64,000 nt of DNA, from assembly GCF_003856975.1 (NCBI RefSeq), contig NZ_CP033107.1, positions 1,860,001 through 1,924,000 of the forward strand. The letters are read 5' to 3'. Below the pieces are notes generated by a model. The model worked only from the letters and a program-made list of their open reading frames with translations. It did not search any database and had not been told where the DNA came from. Shown piece by piece: positions 25,819-34,107 of the stretch (the stretch's first letter is position 1; each line of letters starts with the position of its first letter). The stretch is from Plantibacter sp. PA-3-X8. GTDB lineage: Bacteria > Actinomycetota > Actinomycetes > Actinomycetales > Microbacteriaceae. The position numbers and the translations under genes are program-made.

Positions 25819-28800
25819 TCACCCACGCCGGAGCCGCAATCCACGCGGCGTCTCGACGAATCCGGCGTCGCGGAGGGCGTGGCCCGTCGGGGTGCCGAGC
25901 ACGAAGGCGCCGTTGACCTGCTCGATGCCGAGCTTCTCGATGCGACCAGCGCGCACCGTGGACGCCAGGGAACGCGCCCCGGCGCGGAGCTGGTCATCGT
26001 CCTCAGAGAACACGAGCGCCGTCTTGCCACCGCGTTCCAGGTAGTAGACCGGCGCTCCGTCGACGAGGACGACGAGCGCACCCGCCTTCCGCCCCGGCCG
26101 GTGCTTCACCCCGGTGACCTCCTGGCCCGGCCAACCGAGGGCGGCGCCGTAGGGGTTCGCCGGGTCGGTCGCGGCGAGGGTGACGGCGTCGAGCGGTGGC
26201 TCGTCGTCGGTCCGGATGAACCCGCGCAGGCGGTCGACGGTGCCGGAGGAGGCGAACTGCGCCCCGCCGAGGCGTTCCACGAAGTATCCGCGACGGCAGC
26301 GACCGTTCTCCTCGAACTGCTTCAGCACGCGGTAGGCGAGGGCGAAGCCGCCAGTCACGCCCTCCGCGACGACGGAGCCGCGCGTCACGACCCCGTACCG
26401 TTCGAGCAGGGTCTCGCCCGTGGCGACGGCTCGGATGGTGGCGTCCTGCTCGGCCAGCGGCAGGATCGACCACCGGCCGCCGAGGGTCTGGCTCGCGCGC
26501 GTCGACATCGAGGGACGCTGCAGGTTGCGCCCGCGGTACAGCTTCGAGCGCGGGGTCTGCCGTTGCACCCGGTGCGCTGAGTTCCCCGAGCCGGAACCGA
26601 CGAGCGTGCGGAGCGGCGAGAAGGTGTCGTTGGTGACGAGCCCGGCCCACACGAGCTCCCAGAGGGCGTCGACGAGGAGCTTGTCGTCCGTCGAGCCGAC
26701 CGACTCCGCGAGCTGCCGGAAGAAGTACGCGCCGCCCCCGCCGAGCGTCGCGAGCAGTTCGGTCTGCAGGGCGTCCGGGGTGTGCGGCGTCGGAGCGAGG
26801 GGCAGCGTGAGGGGCGCCGTGTCGGCGAGGTGGAGCGCGACCCAGCCGTCGTTGCCGGGGATCGAACCGCTACCCGACCACACGACCTCGCCCGTCGCGG
26901 TGAGTTCGTCGAGCATGGCGGGACTGTAGTCGGCGACGCGCGAGGGCAGGATGAGCGACTCCCAGGCAGACGCCGGGATGGGCGCGCCGGCGAGCTGGTC
27001 GATGACCGTCGCGACGCCGTCGACGCCGCGGAGCGTCCCGCCGAGGTGCTGCCACACCGGCAGGAACCGGGCGAACGCCTGCTGCTCGACCGGCTCGACC
27101 TCGTGCCGCAGCGCGGCGAGCGAACGGATGCGGAGCTTGCGCAGCACGCCGGCGTCGCACCACTCCGTCGCATCGGTGGGGCTGCGGTCGGCGTCGTCGT
27201 CCTCGCCCACCTGCTGCCGGCCGGCGGGGAGGAACTCGCCCTTGACCACGCGGCCGGCGTCGGCCAGCCGGGCGAGCGTGTGCTGGACCACCGCAGTCCC
27301 GAGACCGAAGCGCCTGGCCGTCTGCCCGGTCGTGAACGGCCCGTGCGTGCGCGCGTGGCGGGCGAGGAGGTCGCCCAACGGATCGGCGACCGGCTCGGTG
27401 AACGCGACCGGTACGCCGATGGGCAGCGGGGTGCCGAGTGCGTCGCGGAGTCGGCCTGCGTCCTCGATCGCGGCGAAGCGCTCCTCGCCGGCGATGGGGA
27501 CGCGGATGACGCGCTTCGAGCGTTCGAGTTCGGCGACGGCGGCCGCCGAGCGAGCCGGATCGGGGGCCCAGGCTTGCGGGTCGTCGCCACGACTCGCCTC
27601 GCCGTCGGCGGAGACGGTGACGCCGTCGAAGGTCGTCCGGGCCGCGATCTCGTCGATGGTGAGCGGGCCGAGCATCCGCAGCGCGTCGGCGACGCCCTCG
27701 ATCCCCTTGAGTCGTCGCTCGGGGTCGAGACGCTGCAGCTCGAGCGCGGTCTGCTCGATGACGCCGGGGTCGAGGAGCTCGCGGAGTTCCACCCGACCGA
27801 GGAGTTCGCCGAGCATGGTGCTGTCGACCGCGAGCGCCGCGGCCCGACGCTCGGCCAACGGGCTGTCGCCCTCGTACATGAACGCGCCGACGTAGCCGAA
27901 CAGGAGCGAACGGGCGTAGGGCGAGGGCTGATCGGTCGTGGTCTCGACGATGCGGATCGCGCGCGACTGCAGCTCACGCGCGAGGTGGTCGAGGGCCGGG
28001 AGGTCGTACACGTCCTGGAGACACTCGCGGAGCGTCTCGAGGATGATCGGGAACGTCGGGTACTGCTTCGCGACCTCGAGGAGCTGCGCCGACCGCTGGC
28101 GCTGCTGCCAGAGCGGCGAGCGTTTCTGCGGCGAGTAGTTCGGGAGCAGGAGGGCACGGGCGGCGCACTCGCGGAACCGCGAGGCGAACAATGCCGAGCC
28201 GCCGACCTCCTGCGTGACGAGGGCGTCGAGCTCCTCCGGTTCGAAGACGAAGAGTTCCGCTCCCGGCGGCTCGCTCTCGGTGTCGGGGAGGCGGACGATG
28301 ATGCCGTCGTCGCTCGCCACCGCCGAGCCGTCGACCCCCAGCCGCTCCTGCACCCGGGCGCCGACCGCGAGCGCCCAGGGGGCGTGCACACGGAGTCCGT
28401 AGGGGGAGTGGAGGATGACCCGCCAGTCGCCGAGTTCGTCGCGTGAACGTTCGACGACGAGGGTCGTGTCGTTCGGGACGACGCCCGTCGCCTCGCGCTG
28501 CTCGCGGACGTAGGCGACGAGGTTGCTGATGGCTCGCTCGTCGAGGCCGGCCGCTTCGAGACGTGGGGTGGAGCCCGTTCCGGTGGTGTCGAGCTCGCGC
28601 ACGAAGGCGCCGATGGCGCGACCGAGCTCGGCCGGGCGACCGATGCCGTCGCCCTTCCAGAACGGCAGTCGCCCCGGCTGGCCGAACGCCGGCGTCACGA
28701 GCACGCGGTCGTGGGTGATCTCCTGGATGCGCCAGCTCGTGGCGCCGAGGGCGAAGACGTCGCCGACGCGGGACTCGTAGACCATCTCCTCGTCGAGCTC

Positions 28801-30663
28801 GCCGACGCGCGCGCCGGCACCCGACTCGCCGACCATGAAGACGCCGAAGAGCCCGCGGTCGGGGATGGTGCCGCCGCTCGTGACGGCGAGGCGCTGCGCT
28901 CCCGGTCGCCCGGTCAGGACCCCGGCGTCGCGATCCCAGACGATCCGCGGGCGCAGCTCGGCGAAGGCGTCGGAGGGGTAGCGTCCGGCCAGGAGGTCGA
29001 GCGTCGCCTCGAAGGCCGAGCGGGGCAGGGAGGCGAACGGGGCACTGCGCTTGACCGTCTCGAACCAGTCCTCCACGCCGAGTTCGTCGAGCGCGACCGC
29101 AGCGACCGTCTGCTGCGCGAGGATGTCGAGCGGGTTCGAGGGGACCTCGATCGCCTCGATGAGCCCGGCCTCCATCCGCTCGGTCGCGACCGTGGTGCTG
29201 ATGAGGTCGGCGCGGTGCTTCGGGAACAGGACGCCGCGGGAGACCTCGCCCACCTGGTGGCCGGCGCGGCCGACCCGCTGCAGGCCGCTCGCGACGCTCG
29301 GCGGGGACTCCACCTGGATGACGAGGTCGACCTCGCCCATGTCGATGCCGAGCTCGAGGCTCGAGGTCGCGACCACGCAGCGCAGGCGTCCGGACTTGAG
29401 GTCCTCCTCGATGCCCGCGCGCTGCTCCTTGGAGACGGATCCGTGGTGGGCGCGTGCGAGGAGGGGGATGTCGTCGTCGCTCTCCTCGGTTGCCGGCCGG
29501 GCGGCTGCGGCCGCGACGCTCGTCGAGCCTCGGGTCTGGCCGCTCTGGGCCATGAGCTGCGCCGGTGGACGCCCGGCACCGGGGGTCGTGAGGGTGGCGT
29601 CGCTGAGTCGGGCCTCGTTGATCTCGTTGAGCCGGGCCGTGAGCCGCTCCGCCAGCCGACGGGAGTTGGCGAACACGATGGTGGAGCGGTGCGCGAGCAC
29701 GCGGTCGACGATCGCCTCCTCGACGTGCGGCCAGATGCTGCCGACGCGGTCTTCGCCGCCGCCGTCGCTGTTCGGGGTGTACCCGGTGAACCCGCCACCG
29801 CTGCCGTCGTCGTCGGCCTCGCCGGGTGTCCGCATGCCGGCGTCGGGGTCGGTCATGTCGTCGACCGGGACGACCACGTGCAGGTCGAAGGTCTTCGCGG
29901 CCGGCGGGGCCACGATCTCGACCGGTGCGCGGCCTCCGAGGAACCGCGCGACCTCCTCGGCGGGGCGCACCGTGGCGGAGAGCCCGATGCGCTGCACGGG
30001 CTTCTCGAGCATGGCGTCGAGCCGCTCGAGCGACACCGCGAGGTGCGCGCCGCGCTTCGTCGAGGCGACGGCGTGGATCTCGTCGATGATGACGGTGTCG
30101 ACCGTGCGGAGGGTTTCCCGCGCCGCGCTCGTGAGCATGAGGAAGAGTGACTCGGGGGTGGTGATGAGGATGTCCGGTGGCTCTTTGGCCATCGCCCGGC
30201 GGTCGGCGGACGGGGTGTCGCCCGAGCGGACGCCGACACTGATGGTGGGTGGCTCGGTGCCGAGGCGGCGTGCCGCCTGGGCGATGCCGACGAGCGGGGT
30301 GCGGAGGTTGCGCTCGACGTCGACGCCGAGGGCCTTCAGCGGCGAGATGTAGAGGACACGGGTGCCGCGGGAGCGCTCACGTTGGGCGGCGGCGGCCTCC
30401 GCTTCGTCGGCCTCGAGCCCGGTGAGCGGGACGCCGGTGCGCGGCCGGACGGCGTGCTCGGCGATGGCCTCGGAGAGCAGGCGGTCGATCGACCAGAGGA
30501 ACGCTGACAGGGTCTTGCCCGAACCGGTCGGCGCGACGACGAGGGCGTTGGCGCCGCGGGAGATCGCGTCCCAGGCACCCGCCTGCGCCGGCGTGGGCGC
30601 GACGAACGCCCCCTCGAACCAGTCGCGCGTCGCGGGGGAGAAGCGCTCGAGCACCTCGGTCAT
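25819..30663 (-). CDS. lhr: Lhr-type ATP-dependent helicase
   Basis: This 1614-residue superfamily 2 helicase has APTGSGKT (Walker A, about residues 44-51), IIDEIHAVA (motif II, about 192) and the C-terminal RecA lobe with an LQRVGRAGHQ motif. A Gly-rich insert lies between the lobes. Lhr-core winged-helix domains and a long actinobacterial C-terminal extension follow, giving the large size usual in this phylum. The enzyme should be a 3'-to-5' ssDNA-translocating helicase active in repair. ATG 30663 gives the N-terminus MTEVLERFSPATRDWF typical for the family; upstream in-frame ATGs at 30672 and 30675 are possible. It is followed by the nei-like gene. Confidence 0.9.
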   Translation of the reverse strand: MTEVLERFSPATRDWFEGAFVAPTPAQAGAWDAISRGANALVVAPTGSGKTLSAFLWSIDRLLSEAIAEHAVRPRTGVPLTGLEADEAEAAAAQRERSRGTRVLYISPLKALGVDVERNLRTPLVGIAQAARRLGTEPPTISVGVRSGDTPSADRRAMAKEPPDILITTPESLFLMLTSAARETLRTVDTVIIDEIHAVASTKRGAHLAVSLERLDAMLEKPVQRIGLSATVRPAEEVARFLGGRAPVEIVAPPAAKTFDLHVVVPVDDMTDPDAGMRTPGEADDDGSGGGFTGYTPNSDGGGEDRVGSIWPHVEEAIVDRVLAHRSTIVFANSRRLAERLTARLNEINEARLSDATLTTPGAGRPPAQLMAQSGQTRGSTSVAAAAARPATEESDDDIPLLARAHHGSVSKEQRAGIEEDLKSGRLRCVVATSSLELGIDMGEVDLVIQVESPPSVASGLQRVGRAGHQVGEVSRGVLFPKHRADLISTTVATERMEAGLIEAIEVPSNPLDILAQQTVAAVALDELGVEDWFETVKRSAPFASLPRSAFEATLDLLAGRYPSDAFAELRPRIVWDRDAGVLTGRPGAQRLAVTSGGTIPDRGLFGVFMVGESGAGARVGELDEEMVYESRVGDVFALGATSWRIQEITHDRVLVTPAFGQPGRLPFWKGDGIGRPAELGRAIGAFVRELDTTGTGSTPRLEAAGLDERAISNLVAYVREQREATGVVPNDTTLVVERSRDELGDWRVILHSPYGLRVHAPWALAVGARVQERLGVDGSAVASDDGIIVRLPDTESEPPGAELFVFEPEELDALVTQEVGGSALFASRFRECAARALLLPNYSPQKRSPLWQQRQRSAQLLEVAKQYPTFPIILETLRECLQDVYDLPALDHLARELQSRAIRIVETTTDQPSPYARSLLFGYVGAFMYEGDSPLAERRAAALAVDSTMLGELLGRVELRELLDPGVIEQTALELQRLDPERRLKGIEGVADALRMLGPLTIDEIAARTTFDGVTVSADGEASRGDDPQAWAPDPARSAAAVAELERSKRVIRVPIAGEERFAAIEDAGRLRDALGTPLPIGVPVAFTEPVADPLGDLLARHARTHGPFTTGQTARRFGLGTAVVQHTLARLADAGRVVKGEFLPAGRQQVGEDDDADRSPTDATEWCDAGVLRKLRIRSLAALRHEVEPVEQQAFARFLPVWQHLGGTLRGVDGVATVIDQLAGAPIPASAWESLILPSRVADYSPAMLDELTATGEVVWSGSGSIPGNDGWVALHLADTAPLTLPLAPTPHTPDALQTELLATLGGGGAYFFRQLAESVGSTDDKLLVDALWELVWAGLVTNDTFSPLRTLVGSGSGNSAHRVQRQTPRSKLYRGRNLQRPSMSTRASQTLGGRWSILPLAEQDATIRAVATGETLLERYGVVTRGSVVAEGVTGGFALAYRVLKQFEENGRCRRGYFVERLGGAQFASSGTVDRLRGFIRTDDEPPLDAVTLAATDPANPYGAALGWPGQEVTGVKHRPGRKAGALVVLVDGAPVYYLERGGKTALVFSEDDDQLRAGARSLASTVRAGRIEKLGIEQVNGAFVLGTPTGHALRDAGFVETPRGLRLRRG

Positions 30664-30815
30664 GGGTTCCATCATCCTGCACCCCACCGACACCGCGACC
30701 GGCGTCGCGCGCGGCCGCGTGGCCCCGTATGATCCCGCCGCGGGTCGGGCGCGGTGTCCGGTCGAACCGCCGCCCACCTGGATCGCCGCTCGGCTCCATA
30801 CGGTATGAAGGAGCT

Positions 30816-31385
30816 ATGAGCGTTCGCACCCCTGATCCCAACCCGGAACCCGATCTCCCCGGCAATTCCAATCCGGGCTGGCTGTCGGACGTCGAACTCG
30901 AGGAGATCCGCCGCCGGCTCCCGCTGCTGTACGTGGAGGCCGTGCCGGTCCGCGTCGACGGCTTCGGTGTCGTCACCGAGGTGGGCGTCCTGCTCCGGGC
31001 CACCGCGCTCGGCGAGATGACGCGCACGCTCGTCTCCGGTCGCGTCATGTACGGCGAGACGATCCGCGACGCGCTCTTCCGTCACCTGGAGAAGGACCTC
31101 GGTCCGATGGCGTTCCCGCTGCTCCCTGCGTCGCCCGTGCCGTTCCAGGTGGCCGAGTACTTCCCGTTGCCGGGCCTGTCGCCGTACTCCGACGACCGGC
31201 AGCACGCCGTCGCGCTGGCGTACGTCGTCCCGGTGACCGGCACCTGCGAACCCCGCCAGGACGCGCTCGAACTCACGTGGATGACGCCCGAGGCGGCGTC
31301 CTCCGACGCCATCGCCGCCGAGATGGAGGGCGGCCGAGGCACGCTCCTCCGCGCGGCCCTCGCCTCCGTCGGCCGGCTGCGCTAG
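30816..31385 (+). CDS. NUDIX-like DUF4916 protein
   Basis: This 189-residue protein starts at ATG with a strong GAAGGAG site. It contains WLSDVELEEIRRRLPLLYVEAVPVR and then TLVSGRVMYGETIRDALFRHLEKDLG, a degenerate Nudix box (GRVxxGExxxxAxxRxxxxDLG), so some of the catalytic acidic residues are altered. It may bind or hydrolyse a nucleoside diphosphate derivative, but activity is doubtful. Divergent from lhr, monocistronic, and its stop lies 2 nt before a CTTCGACAGGCTCAG repeat. Confidence 0.75.
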   Translation: MSVRTPDPNPEPDLPGNSNPGWLSDVELEEIRRRLPLLYVEAVPVRVDGFGVVTEVGVLLRATALGEMTRTLVSGRVMYGETIRDALFRHLEKDLGPMAFPLLPASPVPFQVAEYFPLPGLSPYSDDRQHAVALAYVVPVTGTCEPRQDALELTWMTPEAASSDAIAAEMEGGRGTLLRAALASVGRLR

Positions 31386-31387
31386 CC

Positions 31388-31430
31388 CTTCGACAGGCTC
31401 AGGGACCGGGGGAGCGGCTCAGGGACCGGG
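31388..31430. repeat. CTTCGACARGCTCAG repeat at a convergent gene junction
   Basis: One full copy occupies 31388-31402, followed by two GGCTCAGGGACCGG half units. It fills the gap between the NUDIX-like gene (+) and the acetyltransferase gene (-), again at the shared 3' end. Confidence 0.7.
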
Positions 31431-31435
31431 ATGCG

Positions 31436-31930
31436 TCAGCGGGTGTAGCGGACCTCGTCGATCATCTCGCCGAGGAACGGCTCGGTCTTGGCTCCACCGT
31501 CGAGGACGAACCCGTTGCGCTGGTAGAAGCGGTGCGCACGCGGATTGTCCGCGGCGACCCACAGGAATGACGGCTGACCGTCGGGGATGGCGGCGTCGAA
31601 CAGCTGCTGACCGATGCCGGTCCCGTGGAACGCGTCCAACAGGTAGATGAAGTACAGCTCGCGCTCACGGGGTGCGTCCTCGTCGCGGGCTGGGCCCGAA
31701 CCCGAGAAGCCGACGATCTCGCCGTCGACGAGCGCTGCGAAGTGCGTGTACTCGGGACCCTGCGCGGCCCAGTGGGTCCACAGCTCGGCCATGCGGCGTG
31801 GTGACAGCTTCGCGAGGGTGGCCGAGCTGATGAGGTGGTCGTAGGTCTCGTGCCAGCACGTGGCGTGCACACGCCCCAGCGACTCGGCGTCGACGTCTCG
31901 GATGGGGCGGACGACTGCGGTGGCGTTCAT
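31436..31930 (-). CDS. GNAT-family N-acetyltransferase
   Basis: This 164-residue protein has a standard GNAT core: ESLGRVHATCWHETYDHL at the start, then LYFIYLLDAFHGTGIGQQLF, which includes the acetyl-CoA-binding (R/Q)xxGxG/A-like loop (GTGIGQQ), and a C-terminal NPRAHRFYQRNGF motif. The acceptor amine is unknown. ATG 31930 is preceded by TACGGT and 6 nt, so it is probably leaderless. The long in-frame sequence further upstream is a shadow of the helicase gene and is excluded. Confidence 0.85.
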   Translation of the reverse strand: MNATAVVRPIRDVDAESLGRVHATCWHETYDHLISSATLAKLSPRRMAELWTHWAAQGPEYTHFAALVDGEIVGFSGSGPARDEDAPRERELYFIYLLDAFHGTGIGQQLFDAAIPDGQPSFLWVAADNPRAHRFYQRNGFVLDGGAKTEPFLGEMIDEVRYTR

Positions 31931-31936
31931 GGTGGA

Positions 31937-31942
31937 ACCGTA
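31937..31942 (-). promoter_or_regulatory. -10 element of a leaderless start
   Basis: TACGGT on the minus strand is followed by 6 nt and the ATG at 31930. Confidence 0.5.
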
Positions 31943-31980
31943 TCCCGAGCGCCCCCGTCTCGCGAAATCGAGTGGGTCCG

Positions 31981-32027
31981 CGAACGGCGAAGCGCCGCCC
32001 ACCCTGCGGTGGACGGCGCTTCGTTCG
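31981..32027 (-). terminator. strong hairpin downstream of the DEAD-box helicase
   Basis: GAAGCGCCG..CCACC (31989-32003) pairs with GGTGG..CGGCGCTTC (32008-32022) around a 4-nt loop, with extra CGAAC/GTTCG pairing outside. It begins 13 bp after the helicase stop, so it probably terminates that gene. A U-run is absent, as is common in actinobacteria. Confidence 0.6.
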
Positions 32028-32039
32028 AGCGGTTCGCTG

Positions 32040-33629
32040 CTAGTTGCCGCTGGACGCGCGACGGTTGGTCCGGGGGCGCGAGGACTCGGCGGGAGCGCCC
32101 GAGTTCGCGGCGTAGCCGGTGCTGTAGTGCGTGCGGCTGCCACCGGTGGCGGCACCGGCGCCTGCACGCGCGCCGCCCGAGCGACCGGCGCCGGAGCGCT
32201 GTCCGCCCTGACCACCGTTACCGCCGGCGGGACGACCGCCACGACGACCGCCGCCGCCCTGGCCGCCCTCGCGAGGAGCGCTGTCGCGGCTCGCGCCGGC
32301 GCGAGCACCGTCGCGGTCGCGGTGACCGTTGCCGAGGCCGTTGCCGTCGCGGGCTGCACGCTTACGCTGCGCGTTGGCACCCTGCGAGCGACCACCACCG
32401 CCACCACCCTGCTGCTGCACGGCCGCACGCGGCGCGGGCTTCACGTAGGCGGCGACGTCGCCGATGAGCTCGAGGACCGCCGGGGAGGTCGCGGTGACCG
32501 CCTGCGGGGTGACGTTGATCTCGGCCTTGCGGAGGAGCTTCTTGAGGTCCTCCATCTGGCCGGGGATCGCGAGGGTGACGACGTCACCGGCGCTGCCCGC
32601 ACGAGCCGTGCGGCCCGAGCGGTGCAGGTACGCCTTGTGCTCGGTCGGCGGGTCGACGTGGATGACGAGTTCGACGTCGTCGACGTGCACACCGCGGGCG
32701 GCGACGTCGGTGGCGACGAGGACCTTGGCGGTCCCGGCGCTGAAGGCCGCGAGGTTGCGGTCGCGGGCCACCTGCGAGAGGTTGCCGTGCAGGTCGACCG
32801 CGGGGATGCCGGAGTCGGTGAGCTGCTTCGCGAGCTTCTTGGCGTGGTGCTTCGTGCGCATGAAGAGGATGCGTCGGCCACTACCCGAGGCGAGGGCCTG
32901 GATGAGGTCCTTCTTCGACTCGACCGAGGGGGTCGTGAAGACGTGGTGCGTCATCGCGGCGACGGGCGAGTTCGCCTCGTCGACGGAGTGGAGCACCTCG
33001 TTCTGCAGGAACTTGCGGACGAGCTTGTCCACGCCGTTGTCGAGCGTCGCGGAGAACAGCAGACGCTGCCCGCCGCGAGGCGTCTTGTCGAGGATGCGCG
33101 TGACGACCGGCAGGAAGCCGAGGTCGGCCATGTGGTCGGCCTCGTCGAGGACGGTGATCTCCACGGCGTCGAGGTTCACGAAGCCCTGCTTCATGAGGTC
33201 CTCGAGGCGGCCGGGGCAGGCGATGACGATGTCGACGCCGGCGCGGAGCGCCTCTTCCTGACGCTTCTGCGAGACGCCGCCGAAGATCGTGGTGGTCTTC
33301 AGCGAGTAGGCGTCAGCCAGCGGCTGCATGACCGCGGCGATCTGGGTGGCGAGCTCGCGCGTCGGTGCGAGGACGAGTCCGAGCGGGCGACCCGGGCGGC
33401 GCTTGCCACCGGCGAGGGCGCCGCCGAGACGGGCGACCATCGGGATGCTGAAGGCCAGGGTCTTGCCGGAGCCGGTCTTGCCGCGGCCGAGGACGTCGCG
33501 TCCGCCGAGGGTGTCGGGGAGCGTGTCGATCTGGATGGGGAACGCGCTCGTCTTGCCGTCCTTCGCGAGGGAGGCGACGAGCGGTGCCGGGACGCCGAGG
33601 GCGTCGAAGGTGATGGTTGCTTCGGTCAT
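32040..33629 (-). CDS. DEAD-box RNA helicase
   Basis: This 529-residue protein has the Q-motif region (FPIQ), GKTGSGKT (Walker A, 50-57), the VLDEAD motif (about 158), an SAT motif, and HRSGRTARAG in the second lobe. The last about 130 residues are Gly/Arg/Ala-rich and basic, resembling an RGG-type RNA-binding tail as in DeaD/CsdA or RhlE. It should unwind RNA in ribosome assembly or mRNA turnover, often important in the cold. It is monocistronic with a hairpin after the stop. Confidence 0.9.
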   Translation of the reverse strand: MTEATITFDALGVPAPLVASLAKDGKTSAFPIQIDTLPDTLGGRDVLGRGKTGSGKTLAFSIPMVARLGGALAGGKRRPGRPLGLVLAPTRELATQIAAVMQPLADAYSLKTTTIFGGVSQKRQEEALRAGVDIVIACPGRLEDLMKQGFVNLDAVEITVLDEADHMADLGFLPVVTRILDKTPRGGQRLLFSATLDNGVDKLVRKFLQNEVLHSVDEANSPVAAMTHHVFTTPSVESKKDLIQALASGSGRRILFMRTKHHAKKLAKQLTDSGIPAVDLHGNLSQVARDRNLAAFSAGTAKVLVATDVAARGVHVDDVELVIHVDPPTEHKAYLHRSGRTARAGSAGDVVTLAIPGQMEDLKKLLRKAEINVTPQAVTATSPAVLELIGDVAAYVKPAPRAAVQQQGGGGGGRSQGANAQRKRAARDGNGLGNGHRDRDGARAGASRDSAPREGGQGGGGRRGGRPAGGNGGQGGQRSGAGRSGGARAGAGAATGGSRTHYSTGYAANSGAPAESSRPRTNRRASSGN

Positions 33630-34014
33630 GGGTGTGTGTCTCTTTCAGGCACGGCCACGAGCTTCGATGACGGCTGCCGGCGCACTCGTGTGCGGTAGCG
33701 GGCACTGCCGGGATGACCACGCACGTGATGACTCACGTGGATGGTACGGCGTGCTTCCGTCGGCGTCGTCGCTGGTGGGAGGTGGCGAAGGCGCAGGTCG
33801 CGCATCCGTTCGCCGTATGAAGTGTCATCGACCCTGGCATGCACCGCTGGGTGCCGTGCAGGGGAGAGAGGGAGCGTTCTACGACGCAAGCGAGTACCGC
33901 ACCGGATGGCGCGATCGCACGCAAGTTCCTCCAGCGTAGCGCATCCAGCGAGGAGTCTGCTGGGAGAGGCGCGTTACGGCTGTGTTTCCATCTCCTGGAA
34001 TCGGTCGTCGGCGC
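33630..34014. other. long intergenic region between divergent genes
   Basis: This 385-bp stretch lies upstream of the DEAD-box helicase (-) and the catabolic island (+). A long 5' leader for the helicase is possible, as for cold-regulated helicases. Short open frames here have no credible start signals or recognisable products. No tRNA or other structured RNA was recognised. Confidence 0.4.
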
Positions 34015-34043
34015 TTGACAGTCCGCTGGAGCAGGTGAGTAAT
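34015..34043 (+). promoter_or_regulatory. sigma-A-type promoter of the arabinofuranosidase/peptide import operon
   Basis: TTGACA (34015-34020, perfect -35), a 17-nt spacer and AGTAAT (34038-34043, 4/6 to TATAAT). The -10 hexamer is also the start of the first proposed operator, so a bound repressor would block it. Confidence 0.65.
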
Positions 34044-34090
34044 GTGTCACCCACCACAAACCCGGATCCGTGTACTGTGTCACACGGTAC
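34038..34090. promoter_or_regulatory. two GntR-type operator sites
   Basis: Site 1 is AGTAATGTGTCAC (34038-34050), overlapping the -10. Site 2 is GTACTGTGTCACACGGTAC (34072-34090), nearly palindromic, ending 17 bp before the ATG at 34108. Both contain TGTGTCAC. The 13-bp core of site 1 recurs exactly, on the other strand, in the operator at 45199-45226. The FCD-type GntR protein encoded between them is the obvious candidate regulator. Confidence 0.65.
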
Positions 34091-34107
34091 AGAAAGGCCT
34101 GTCGCCC

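Noticed and set aside
31931-32428. N-terminal extension of the acetyltransferase
   Set aside because: The upstream in-frame sequence is low-complexity Ala/Val antisense of nothing recognisable and overlaps the helicase gene; ATG 31930 has a good leaderless signal.
33626-33889. Possible small gene upstream of the DEAD-box helicase (minus strand, 87 codons)
   Set aside because: No ribosome site, Arg/His/Pro-rich shadow-like composition and overlap with the helicase start.
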